Positions 51,278 through 62,609 of a stretch of DNA of 64,000 nt are shown here, piece after piece. Within the stretch, counting starts at the first letter, position 1. Each line of letters opens with the position of its first letter. The position numbers were made by a program, and so were the translations under genes. The DNA is from Mansonella perstans (taxonomy: Eukaryota > Nematoda > Chromadorea > Rhabditida > Onchocercidae), in the NCBI GenBank assembly GCA_037074765.1, contig JBAMDO010000060.1, positions 124,001 to 188,000 of the forward strand, written 5' to 3'. The notes under the pieces were generated by a model. It did not search any database. It was given only the letters and a program-made list of their open reading frames with translations, and was not told the origin of the DNA.

Positions 51278-51676
51278 GTTTTGTTAATTAAAGTTATTAA
51301 ATTGTTACGTCTTATAAAAGCTGTAGCGAAGAAGACATTAGTATCTATGTGAATGACATCTCACGAAATAAATAATACGTCACGGAGAAGTGCGTGTATT
51401 CTACACGTCTCCTTTTTCTTCCTACGTGTATCGATCGTGAAATCAATGATAAAGTCACTTAAGTAAATGGACAATCTTTGATGGTTAATGAAAGCGGAAG
51501 AGAGAGGAATGAAGCAAGAAAAAGATTGCAATGATAGAAGAAAGAACATCTTACGAAAAGGTTTGCAGGCTACTTTGCTATAGTTCCACAGCATTCATTA
51601 TCAAACTGTTATCTCATCTTATCAATGACATGACGGCACTGATAGAGCGTTGCTCATGTCCTTTACGGTTGCTTAT

Positions 51677-51912
51677 GGATTGCTGATCCTTGGTTTCCGG
51701 ATTGAGAGCATTTGATTGCTGGTCCTTGGTTTCCGGATTAAGAGAGCGGTTCATTGCTGATCCTTGGTTTCCGGATTGAGAGCGTTTGATTGCTGGTCCT
51801 TGGTTTCCGGATTGAGAGCGTTTGATTGCTGGTCCTTGGTTTCCGGATTAAGAGAGAGCGGTTCATTGCTGATCCTTGGTTTCCGGTTCATTGCTGATCC
51901 TTGGTTTGAGAG
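51677..51912 (+). repeat. Minisatellite with TGATCCTTGGTTTCCGG core, about 7 copies
   Basis: Two unit types alternate: one with GCTGGTCCTTGGTTTCCGG then ATTGAGAGCGTTTGATT, and one with GCTGATCCTTGGTTTCCGG then ATTAAGAGAGCGGTTCATT. The period is about 36-38 bp. It is more GC-rich than its surroundings. Confidence 0.92.
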
Positions 51913-52043
51913 TGATTCATCCATAAGAAAAAAGTAAACACTATGATTAAATACAATTTATGTAATTGTGACAAACTGAGTGTCTAATATTTCTGCCAGG
52001 AAGAACTAGTTTGAACGCAAAGTAATTTGAAAGTGATTTGACA

Positions 52044-52097
52044 ATGTCGTAATGGATCACGACGTTTGTGCTAATGTCGTAATGGATCACGACGTTT
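52044..52097 (+). repeat. 29-bp direct repeat pair
   Basis: AATGTCGTAATGGATCACGA followed by CGTTT occurs at 52044 and again at 52073. Each copy is partly self-complementary (AACGTCGTGATCC against GTCGTAATGGATCACGAC). Confidence 0.88.
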
Positions 52098-52156
52098 CAT
52101 CTATGATCGACGTTATGGTACTTTTGTAATTTGAATTCTTCGGATTTCTTTTATTT

Positions 52157-52263
52157 TATAATTTTGCTATTGTTCCTTTTACAAAATTCAATGCTTTTTG
52201 TTTTATGCATGTAAGTTTTTGCAGAGGAAATTCCTACCAGCCAAGTCTTTAGATTTTAAAATT
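52157..52263 (+). repeat. Dispersed repeat, copy 2
   Basis: Same-orientation partner of 46281-46391, about 5.8 kb away, with scattered substitutions and small indels. Two copies in one window suggest a family elsewhere in the genome. Confidence 0.85.
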
Positions 52264-53551
52264 GGAAAGGACAAATTGAGAAAGAAGCATATAGGAACTG
52301 CATCGATTTATGCGACAATGTAGCAATATATTCTCAACTCTGTATCGAGTCCACTCTATACAGAAACATACTATACTAAAAAAGAAAATAATACGAGGCT
52401 ATTTAAAACATTTTTATGAAGTGTAAATCCAGTATCAACTGAGTTTGAAACTTGTAAATGTTGCACTAATGTAGTTACTTCTATTCTTGGAGAAAGAAAT
52501 GAAAAACAATTTAAGCTAGGAGTCAAAAAATCTTGTCCCTCAAGATTTTGTCGTTATAAAGAAAATCTATCATTACAGTTATTAACCAAATTAATTAATT
52601 TAATAGCAATAAAAAATGTGTAACATACGAAAGAAAAGGAAAAACCATTGAACCACTGACCATGATTGCCTTGTTTCCAACAATTTAACAACGAAGCTTG
52701 TAAAGGTTTTAAAGACACATCAGGTACAAATTTAAAAAAAAAAAAAAAAAAATTCATTATATCATGTTATATCATAAATATTATTTGTAACTGATGTATC
52801 TTCAACAGCCTTTTTTTATTGTTGTAATTGATAGTTTCACTTTTTCACTCTTTCTATCAATGCATTGACACAATTTCCATATGGCAGCGTTTTCTCTTGA
52901 AATTATATCATTATATTATGTTATGCAAAAATTTTATTGCTAAAGCGGAGATAATGAATTATTAATGTAAAAAAAAAAAAAAAAAAATGATTGGGATGAT
53001 TGCTAAGCATGTAATTTCGACTGTATCTATTGGTAGTAGTAACTGGATAGTTGAGATGACAATGATTCGTTCTGTCATTTTTTTTGGCAAGATACCCTTC
53101 TAAGTTATGATATTGAGCTTATTAACTTGACAAATAAAATCAAATTATCAAATAAAATTAAATTATGGAAATAAGATTACATTACATAGCAGCGCAACCT
53201 AATCAACGACTAAATATTTTCAAAGTAAATGGAATAGGAGTATATGAAAAAATAAAATTGCTTCATGCTATCAACTTATTCGTGTTGCTCGTCTGCAGTT
53301 GCCAACTAGATGATATTATTTCCCTATTATGGCGCTAGAATTGTTATCATAGCCCAAGAATGCATAAATTTTCCAGAATAGCTTTACAGTTTTCCTTTCT
53401 TCATGAAGAGATAAAAATGGATAAATGATAGGTGGTGCCTAATTTATCATCTTATCTATCATTGTTCATACTTTTGGGCATATAGATTTCTGAACTTCTG
53501 TAGTTGCTTCACTTACGAAAACGATTAGGAAATTTTCAGGTATATTAAGAT

Positions 53552-53995
53552 GGCTAAAGGCGGTTATTGATGAGATTTCAAAGTTTTAGCCCTGGATCTT
53601 GGTGTGTTGATTGCTGGAACAAAATTCAGAGAGGAGTTTGAGGAAAGGCTAAAGGTGGTTATTGATGAGATTTCAAAAGCAGAGGGAAAAATTATATTTT
53701 TCATCAATGAATTGCACATTTTAGTTGGAGCAGGAGCAACAAGTGGTGCAATGGATACTTCAAATCTGCTAAAACTTGTTCTTGCACGTGGAGTATAGAA
53801 GCCACAACTTTGAATGAATATCGCGAGCATATAGAAAAAGATCCTGCACTCGCAAGGCGTTTCTAGCGTTTCTGTGTTTATTTCTCACCAACTGAAACTG
53901 TTACTATTTCAATACTGAGGGATCAGAAGGAGAGGCATGAAGTGCATCACGGTATTAAGATTACAATAAGCACTTCTATAATATCAAAGGACTGA
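53552..53995 (+). pseudogene. clpB: Decayed clpB fragment of Wolbachia (bacterial) type
   Basis: From 53583 the frame reads [46 protein letters not shown] and [14 protein letters not shown], the first AAA+ domain of ClpB around Walker B. It then breaks: stop TAG at 53796, a shift to another frame continuing ATTLNEYREHIEKDPALARRF, stop TAG at 53864, further ClpB-like codons (SILRDQKERHEVHHGIKI), and TGA at 53993. The Walker B Asp is Asn. Upstream, 53552-53583 repeats 53647-53679, so the insert is also rearranged. There are no introns and nothing like a promoter. Nematode nuclear genomes carry inserts of their Wolbachia endosymbiont, and this fits such an insert; only about 440 bp is recognisable. 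It cannot make ClpB. A bacterial contaminant is unlikely given the decay. Confidence 0.85.
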
Positions 53996-55471
53996 AAATA
54001 TTCAGTCTTCCCGATTATTTTTTGTTGAAGCCAACATGATGGTTGGTTCTACTCATCATTAATTTCTTTCGAAAGACTTTTATATGACTTCTGGTTTGTA
54101 ATTATAGTATCATCAGTACGATTCAACAATCTTTATATTTTAATGCACTGATACTTTTAATGCAGGCTTCTGACGAATTAATTGTAATTAGACTTGAATA
54201 TACCTCTAGCAATCAAAGCATAGCAATTCACAAGTTTTTGGTAATAATAAATAAGTTCGATTGTCTCCATAGTAAAGGTGTCTATATTTTGGAAACTTTA
54301 TGAACTTATAAAAAGCATTTTCTGCATATGATTAATGAGAATATTTTTTTATAAAAAGTTGCCAATTAAAGATTGAAAAAATGCAATCGGCTAGTAAAAA
54401 GCAAGGATAAATTGATAAACTTTTGAAACATTGTTCTAGAACATGTAGCTAGGCATTGCAATAACAAAAGACTAGTCGCTTCTTGTTGAACAACTGAAAT
54501 CTTCGGTATAGCAGATCAGTTGCTAAGCAGATTAATCTTATCCTTCAGGATTTACAGAATTACGGAGGCAACAACTCACATGCAAGTTCGTTTTGAGAAG
54601 CGCTTCAGAATTTCTCCTTCATTCATCGTTTTAGTCTTTATTCTCTTATTATATATTTCCACTAATTTACTGAATTCATTACTTCAAAAAAATATTTTTT
54701 ATCAATTTGCTAAACAACCATTCAGTGACGTCAATTCTCGTGTGGCGGTAAAGAAATAAACTTCGAGAATAACTTCAGTTGGTCTAGGCCAATACACTCC
54801 TTTTTTTCAAGGCCCTCTTGTCTTCCTCTAACATCACTTTCTTGTTCTAAAATGAATGTAAAATATGCAAACAATGATTAATTATTAGGAAAGGAAAAGT
54901 TTAAAAAATAAATGGGCATTAAAATCATATGATTTACTTCTTTTTTTATTTTTAAATACGCAGAATCTCTTGTATCAATTTAATGATTTCTGATTAAAAT
55001 TAGTATTAGTGGATAACAATGTATTTTTTAAAATACGCAGTGGCTTTTGTATCAATTTAATGTAGTAATATTTGAAAATAATGCATCACAATTTTTCCTT
55101 TTTTATTATTATTATTATTAAGTAACACAGTCTACTACAGTGGTCAATAACAGTTAATTATAGTTAAATCTGCTATTAAATGTAGTAATAATGCAAATAT
55201 CATTGTACTGTTATGAAATTTTGGTTTATCGGAACAAGTATTATTGTAAAATTTCACCTGACTAATGTTCTTATCAATACATGAATTCAAATAAATGTCA
55301 GATGGGATTTTGCTATATCGACATCCTCTGCACCTCACATCGGAGAAAATTTTTTTATCCATTCTAATATTTCATAAATAAATTGATAAGTACGAAGAAT
55401 GAGAATAACTGTTAACATTTGTGGATCTATCTACGAATTTTGCACTTTCGCTAATTGAATATCCAAATTAT
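53996..55471. other. Intergenic region right of the clpB relic
   Basis: No gene supported. A few ClpB-like residues (LPD, VEAN) may persist to about 54040. The open frame at 54520-54759 has one hydrophobic stretch but no recognisable family. A stretch near 55192-55240 reads FWFIGTSIIVKF in one frame, which might be the first helix of the aquaporin relic that follows. Confidence 0.5.
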
Positions 55472-56577
55472 GATTTCAATTTCTTTTCTAATGAAAATTT
55501 TTACATCAAAATAATAGAAATGAGTGTCAGGCGAACAATTAAATCCAGCAGTATCGGTTCGTTCTTCTCGATGGGCATGTTGGATAGCAAATCATTACCT
55601 ATATATCTCATCTCTCAACATATTGACACATTCTGGGTGCTGCAGCAATCTACGTCATTTATCATGATACATTTACTCAACAAAAAAATTTTTTGAAAAA
55701 TTTGTTCATATGACTTCTACAATAGACAGAAGCGTTTAGTGACTGTTTGGCATTAGTTATTTACTTGACTGCTTATTTATGCACAAATTGTTATTTTTTG
55801 TTTGTGAGTTTATCATTCCCGATATATTCGTCAATGGCATGACAAACAAGACTTCATATTCTTTTGAACGTTTATCATGATCTCATCCTTTCTGATTACA
55901 AAAAATAAAATGGCAATTAAAGAAGTAATAGACAATTATAATGGTAAAATCAGAGCAGTATCGGGTCTTGATGAACAGCAGGCATCTTTGCGATATATCT
56001 GCAACTACATGTGTCTCCCTTAGGACGTATTTGAATACAGGTGTACAAGAATTTAAAGCAATAGCCTTTCTTGAGCAGAGACACTTTGGCCTTTTTATTT
56101 GCAGCAAGTATTACGAGGTTAAAAAACAATAAATTCTGTTCATTTAAAAATAAGCTGTAATCGAGCTTTTAACTTTAACTCATTAGACAACAACCCCGCA
56201 TCTTTTTTATTCACCGCGTTCGGACAAACTTCATTCTAAATCTTAGATTTTGGTTCTTGTGGATCACAAGTGGTCTGTGGAGCACCATTTAGAAGTCATT
56301 GATTTAAACGAATTATGAAAATAAACAGCAAGCAGTCTCCGAGTTTTAAGAAACAGAATGAAAGATGGAAGAAAATTCAACGAAGTTTTTCATTTTTTAT
56401 CATTCAGATTGTGGGAACGATCCCGCTTGTATTTTGTGCACTAATGATTCGCGATCCACGGAATAAGATTCTCACCGCAGCGCATTCGTTATTATTCGAT
56501 ATATCGTTACTTGTTGCTGGTTGCGGATTTGGATTACATTGCGGTCTGAATCCAGCAAGGGATTTTGCACCTTGAAA
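55472..56577 (+). pseudogene. Decayed aquaglyceroporin gene
   Basis: Three fragments in aquaporin order and on one strand. Fragment one (about 55519-55694) reads GSFFSMGMLDSKSLPIYLIS and QHIDTFW, resembling the segment after the first NPA and helix 3, but the NPA itself is lost (KSSSIGSFF). Fragment two (about 55935-56090) reads DNYNGKIRAVSGLDEQQAS, like the extracellular loop (D..GGxRxVxG), and later VQEFKAIAFL. Fragment three (56395-56577) is best: after a CAG acceptor it reads IVGTIPLVFCALMIRDPRNK, then LLVAGCGFGLHCGLNPARDF and AP, the second pore motif NPARD, followed at once by TGA where the family has Arg. Stops and frame changes separate the fragments, and no full exon chain can be joined. 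It may instead be one live exon of a short gene, but I find no partner exons. Confidence 0.6.
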
Positions 56578-57073
56578 AATCATGCGCGATATAATTAATA
56601 ATTATGTAGAATTCTCGATAAGAGTGTAGAATGTTATTCATTTAGGATTCGACTAAATTGTTAATGCTAATACTCATTATGCTTTAATAATAAATTTGTA
56701 TGTGTTTGATTGAAGTTTAATGTTTTATTGGATGTTTTTTGTATCTTATAAGACAGCGTTAACTTATAAATAAAAGTTTTATAATGGAAAGTTGGAGATT
56801 TGAAAACATCATTATTTTAATGCGCAAAGATTTGTGCAATATGACATGGTAAAAATCAATGGATAAGTACAATATTAATTCCAATTCTGTTTCGAACTTA
56901 GTTCTTTGGTTCAATTTAACCAACCCAGTATATTATGAATGATATTTAAAAAATGGCATATGAAACATATAACAATTTACGATATGACGTTGCCAAGGCA
57001 ACGTTACGCTTGCATCCATCACGAAAAATCTCTGCAAGATGATGCGACACAACTACGATCATATCTGATTGGC
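56578..57073. other. NPHP1 promoter region
   Basis: Sequence between the aquaporin relic and the preferred NPHP1 start. It contains the X-box at 56989-57002. An ATG at 56984 is in phase with exon 1 and would place the X-box within codons; I prefer the ATG at 57074 because functional X-boxes lie upstream of the start. Confidence 0.7.
56989..57002. promoter_or_regulatory. X-box (RFX/DAF-19 binding site)
   Basis: GTTGCCAAGGCAAC fits every position of the 14-bp consensus RYYNYYWWRRNRAC and is a perfect palindrome except at the central AA. It ends 71 bp before the preferred NPHP1 ATG (57074). In C. elegans, X-boxes 50-200 bp upstream of the start drive ciliary genes through the RFX factor DAF-19, and nph-1 belongs to that class. 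Confidence 0.85.
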
Positions 57074-60000
57074 ATGACATCAATTTTTTCTCGATTCTTA
57101 TTCTTCGATAATGATCAGAGACAGTTGCAACAATTCCATAAGCAGGTAGGCATGGAAATATATTCCTAATTTACTGTTGTAAACTGGAAACGAAAATCTT
57201 TCTGACCCATTTTCATTATCGTTATTTCGTATATTGCTGTTAATAAGCAAATTAAATTTTTAAAAAAAAAATTTTAATGGTTTGTAAGATTGCTGTATCT
57301 TGTTTCCACTATCTTTTTTTTTTAGCCGAATTATTTAAATAGGAATATTTTCATTATTTTAAGCCTTTGGATTTCAAATTAAGGTGTAAAATTGAGTCAA
57401 CAATATTACAAATAAGCCAACAACACTCCAAATTAAGGTGGCAAAGTTAAGTCAACAAAAAGAATCACAGAAGGATGGCCGCCCATTTGATGAAGATCAA
57501 TTTCTACAACATTGTATTGATTTGCGAAAACATTTGGATAATTATAAGCACAAGATAAAAGCAATGAAAAATTTGAATAAACAGCATCTAAAAGAAAATG
57601 TACTAAAGGAAATGGAAACACTGGATGTAAGTTAAATATAAATTCTTCCATGATACTAAATCCACGAAACTCAGTCTAATTTGACCTTGAATTTTTTATG
57701 AAAATTTAAAATAGTAGAATTTAAATTCTGAAAAATCTATAATATTCAGCTAAATAAACATATAAGCTGAATTGTACATATTGCAATGTTCGAAATTACT
57801 GAATTATCTCAAGACGTCAATGAACAATTTAGGATGAGAGAAAAGATAATTAGTCGGTGAAAAATGTTTCAGGATCAGTTGTCAAATCTGATGACTTCAA
57901 GGAAAACTTCTCTTACAAGTGATTCCGTCAAAATATTTGCTTCTAAAACTGAAGGGTAAGATTTTTGCAATTTTACTGAATGTCATTAAAAAATGTACTG
58001 AAAATGGAAAAAAAAGAGCAGTGAATGCTGCATTTGATTTGCAGAAAAGAAAAGATGCAAGTGGAAGAGGAGAACACTGTGGAAAAGTCGATCATAGAGG
58101 GATCTGTCGTTGAAGTTTCATCAGAGGATTCAACGTCAGATTCAAAATATGTTTCTGATCATTCGATAATCGAAAAACATGACAGAATGCATAATGTGAA
58201 TTTAAGGTTAGGCTTGTCCTCAAACACTATCACCTAAAATGTAACGAATTGAAAAAAAATGGCGAATAACAATTTTGGAGACGAAGTTAGTCACTGGCTA
58301 TACTTTTATATTTTTTACAAATCAACAGTATCATTTGGATAGCCATAAAAGATAGCAGTAGCCCTTTATCAAATGTTCGAAAGGCTATTTATTCTCATTA
58401 GCCGGCAGTGCATTTCGTACAAATTTAAAAAACTTGAAAGTGATTGTTTCTTTACGATTGAGACAGTATAGTGTGAAATCGATTGGCACGAATTCGAGAA
58501 AAGCTTTGTAGTTTTTGGGAATGTTTATTATTGATGTAATAAATATAGCTGGTGAATAACATAGGTAAAGCCGATCACTGAGCTGGTTGATGGATGTAGC
58601 ATTGAAGGAATTCGGTGGGGGAAAGCCAGTGATCGTGGAGAAGAATTGAGAATGCAATTGTTCGAGTAACTGATTGTTCTCTTGTTGTAGGAAAGAGGTC
58701 TACGATATTAGAGTGATAAATGATATATTGATTTAAAATTGAATAATTTCGTGGTTTTTTTATTTTGTTTTCATTTTAGAAAAAAATCGAAGGATGGAGA
58801 AGGCAAAATCACTGAGAATCAGTATATCGCTGTAGCTCATTTTCAAGCACAGGACAAAAGAGATTTGACCTTAAGGAAAAATGAGCTGGTGCGAATTATT
58901 GTAACTCGGTATGCAAAAAATTGAAGATTGCAAAATTAATTCAATTTGTTTTTACTTGCCTTTAAATATGCTTTTCGAAATAAAAGAACTGCTGTGTAAT
59001 CACAACCTTTCCTCAAAAATACCTTCAAAAACACTTGTTCTTTTAGGCAAGATGGCTGGTGGCTAGTAGAAAATGCAAACGGTGATCGTGGATTAGTCCC
59101 GAAAACATTTCTGAAAGTTTACAAAGGACTGATTAACTCAGAAACAGTAAAGGAGTCTGATAAACCTTTACCAATGCCTCGGCGAACTACTACGGTGAAA
59201 GCAACGAGAACTGCAAGTATCCGAACAATCGAAAACGACGATATTGCCAAAAAAATAGAAACTTCAGAAGGGAAAAAGCAACGGAATGAAATAAATGCTG
59301 CAGCTATTAGAGATATGGCTACAGCTACAGAAACTTCAAATTCTGCACTGTATGTCGAGACTAAGATTCTTGAAGAATCTAGCTCTGAAAGTAGTAAAGT
59401 TCCGGAACAAGATTTGGAACCGTCTGAACCGCAAATTTTAAAAACAACTGTCCGGGTGGGTATATGCTCCTACTTTTCCAATCATTAATTCAAATGTTTG
59501 GCACTTTTATAAGACTAGAATCTCTTCTTCATTAATTAGTAATGAATTATTTTTAGAAATCACTCATCCAACCTATAATTACGCCAGACACACCCGAAAG
59601 AACTAATGATTACAGTAAGATATTTGAAATTCTATAATACTTATACAAACACTTGTAATCAGAGAAAGATGACTGCGTTTAACAAAACAAAGTATATTCC
59701 AATCATTTGATAGGTTTTTTTTCAGATAATCACCTGACATATGAATGTTATTTGGCACCACGTCTTAGTAAATCGAATTATGCATTTCATGATATTTACT
59801 GGAACTATGAGGATGATAGGGTAACTTTTAGATTTTCTAAAATATATCCAATATAGTCATTCATTTCTTTCAAATTTTCTTTTAATTTATGTGGAAGAAA
59901 ATTTGTTCATAGCTACGGAAGAGAAGAGTGCGAGTCAGTAAAATGATCAAAGTGTTTCGTTTGAATAAAGTATGCCTGAATGCAATTGATGTTCACTGTC

Positions 60001-62609
60001 GATTAGTGCGGGCGTATTTGATCGATCAAAAATGCGCGGAGGAAAAATATCAGATTGTAATTTTTTGTATCCTTAGCTTTTAACTAAACTTTAAAAATCG
60101 AATATATGAGCTAACAAAAGAAAAGATCCTTTAAACAAGTTGAAAATCTAGCAACGCAGCAGTAACATAAATTAGATGTGTAAATATGAATCATATAATA
60201 GGCTGATCCATATGAATCACACCATGTATCATAATAAACAATCAAAATAGGCTCATTTTAGAAAGTGGAGATATTAAAAAATAAATTACAGGTAAGCAAC
60301 GTTTATACAATCAAAGCGTGCGCGAGTACACGTGATCCACAAACATGGATTTTTTCTGCAGCGGTAAATTCACTATTTGAATTTATTAGCTTGAAACATC
60401 TGGATCAAACAGATAAATATTGCCCAGCGCAAGTTACCATTTAATAAAAAAGACCTGAAAATTTTTTATAAAGATATAATTTAACTGATATAATTCGTTG
60501 TGATTAGTTCCTTCACGCAGATCTTTCGAAAGATTAATCCTTCAATTCCTTCGAAGAATTTGTGTAAAGAAGTGATCAATGTGTTACCAATATCAGCAGG
60601 ATTCATGTTACATCTAAGTATAAATGATTCGGTTATATTATTAATGAAGAATATTAACATTATGAATACATTTCATAACGTGAACTTATTCTTCGTTAGA
60701 ATGAAAAAATTGCAAAAATTTTAAAGAAAGATGTGCAAAAAACATTACTCAATTATCCGTCATTTATCGTACGTTCGAATTACAAGCAGAAAAGTGTAAT
60801 GTTATGTCTGGAAGCTACTATTATATTCAGCAGTCAAGTAAGTTGTAAAAGTTTGAAGCCATGATTGTTTGTGCATTTTCGTGAAGACAGCAAAAAAAGA
60901 ACAGCAGAATAGAAACAGTAAAATGAGAGAGAGAAAAAACACAGCTAAAAAAATTTGTCAAGAATTATCTTTTTTTAACCATTCCTCTTGAATTTCTCGT
61001 TTAAAATTAATTTCATCCAGAAAAGAGAACTTCCTGTGGATTTTGATGAGTCAGCACCTACATTTTATGAGAAATTCAAGTAAATCAAGCTAATTACAGG
61101 AAGGAGAAATGTTTGAACAATCACTTGGATACGTTACGTTACCGATCATCGATGAAAATGGACATTGTTGCATACAAAACAAGTAGTTTTGAAACTCATA
61201 TAATTAAATGCAATCATTTTCAGCAATTTTGTTTGGTGATGTTTAATTAAGAATGTGAAATTTATTCTTTAGTTTGGTTTTGCAAACAGATTATTTTATG
61301 AAATCAAAATTTTGCAAATAAACAAATAAAATTTGACCTAGTTTTATTAAACCATACTTTAGAAAAAATAAATGAAAATTCAATTTACTTTGAATATATG
61401 GGATTCATTTTATTTAATTTCTTAAAAATTTTTCAGAACTTATACTATAAAGCTGTCTACCCGCAATTCTCTTAGCGAAGAAGGTATCAAAACTTTAAGG
61501 CTCAAAACAAAGTTTATTAAAAGCAACTGCTAAAAATTATTGGTGAAAAATGTAAAGAAATAAATGGATAAATGAATGTTTCATTTTGCTAGCTCCTTTA
61601 AAGAAGCTAATTTAGTAAGGATTTAAAGGTGACAACTTGTGGAAATTTGATCTTACTACATCGTGGGATTTAATAACTTAAATTATAGGAATGGTCTCTG
61701 CAAATGCTCAAATTCAAATAAATTTTCGCATATCAGATGTGCCCAGCAGTATTGTTCAGCAAGTTGAGTAAGATATTATCATTTTATTTCTTTTTGAAAA
61801 TCGTAAGAATATATAACACTCTAGAATGCGACATTGAATTTTCTGATAAACTTCAATGCTTAACTAAAAAAGCAAAAATTTCGAAGTTAGCAATTAAGTG
61901 ATTTCTTCTTGATGATTTCAGTTCTCTACCAGACATTTTTTTGTGTCATGCGCAATTCTTGCCAATGTTTTACTACTACCGGCGTTTGCTAGGTCAATTT
62001 TTGACGAAAGATGCGAATAATTGCGGTAGTTCAGGTGATTAAACTGAGATTTTTTCCCATTAATTCATCATAATTTTTAAATTTTAAAGGCCAAAGAACA
62101 TTAATTTGTTCATTTTAGCACTTAGAGCTGAACCGTTCCTTGCTACATTTCCGGCCATCGCTGACCAGCCTGATATAATGGAAATGTTATGGCAACTTTG
62201 GAAAATTCATGAAAAAAATATGGCTGTCAACAAGGTTAATTTACCATCAATTTGTCAATTTACTATTTACCATTTATCAATTTACCATCTTTTTATTGTT
62301 CTGATTCAATTAACAAATCTCAAAAACTTCAAAATCTCACAATTTCAGCTTTCTGAAATGGAGGAAGCCGAACAATTCCGTTCATTCTTTCTAAAAACTG
62401 GATTCATTCTTCATCAAACTGCTGTTATGCCCAAATTTAATTGGGCCAATGCTCGATGCTTTGCTGATCGACAGACAAAGCTTAATCATTTCCGGGAACA
62501 GTATTTGCATAATTTTGATATCATGAAATATCTCAGCAAACAACGATGTCATCCAATTAATGTATACAGTTATGCCGTAGATATTATTGGCCCTCATGCC
62601 ATCAGCTGA
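57074..62609 (+). CDS. nph-1: Nephrocystin-1 (NPHP1), ciliary transition-zone protein
   Basis: Exons: 57074-57145, 57438-57626, 57873-57955, 58045-58206, 58780-58908, 59047-59455, 59557-59614, 59726-59820, 59913-60056, 60292-60363, 60700-60837, 61100-61182, 61437-61483, 61689-61767, 61922-62034, 62119-62234, 62349-62609; 749 residues (human NPHP1 about 733), all phases close. Order: N-terminal coiled coil (to about 110), acidic linker, SH3 domain at about 180-240 (YIAVAHFQAQDKRDLTLRK, DGWWLVENANGDRGLVP), linker, then the nephrocystin homology region (YECYLAPRLSKSNYAFHDI, VSNVYTIKACASTRDPQTW, FRISDVPSSIVQQV, LATFPAIADQPDIMEML). NPHP1 works with NPHP4 at the transition zone; in nematodes it is confined to ciliated sensory neurons. 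The ATG at 56984 is an in-phase alternative. An alternative exon start at 61021 would lead to a stop. Confidence 0.93.
57375..57458 (+). repeat. Duplicated 3' splice site before NPHP1 exon 2
   Basis: CAAATTAAGGTG then AGTCAACAA occurs at 57375-57403 and 57429-57458. The second copy is the exon 2 acceptor used in the model. Splicing to the first would read GTG TAA, an immediate stop. Confidence 0.8.

Larger units (their letters stand above)
50652..53551. other. Repeat-rich intergenic region upstream of the CoA-transferase gene
   Basis: No gene supported. It holds the 5' flank of the CoA-transferase gene, two minisatellites (51154-51277, 51677-51912), a short direct repeat (52044-52097), a dispersed repeat copy (52157-52263) and two long A runs (near 52735-52751 and 52970-52987). 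A minus-strand open stretch at 52625-52735 has fair codon content but no domain I recognise. Confidence 0.6.

Noticed and set aside
51677..51912. Regular repeats considered as a CRISPR-like array
   Set aside because: Units run head to tail without unique spacers, in a nematode chromosome; this is a minisatellite.
52554..52757. Minus-strand stretch reading SLLNCWKQGNHGQWFNG in one frame
   Set aside because: It looks more protein-like than its surroundings, but has no acceptor, no partner exons and no family I recognise.
54520..54759. Open frame of 79 codons with a hydrophobic segment
   Set aside because: No homology I can name and no splice partners; lies in relic-rich intergenic DNA.
56939..57073. 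NPHP1 start at 56939 or 56984
   Set aside because: In phase, but these would translate the X-box, and the family alignment starts close to the ATG at 57074.
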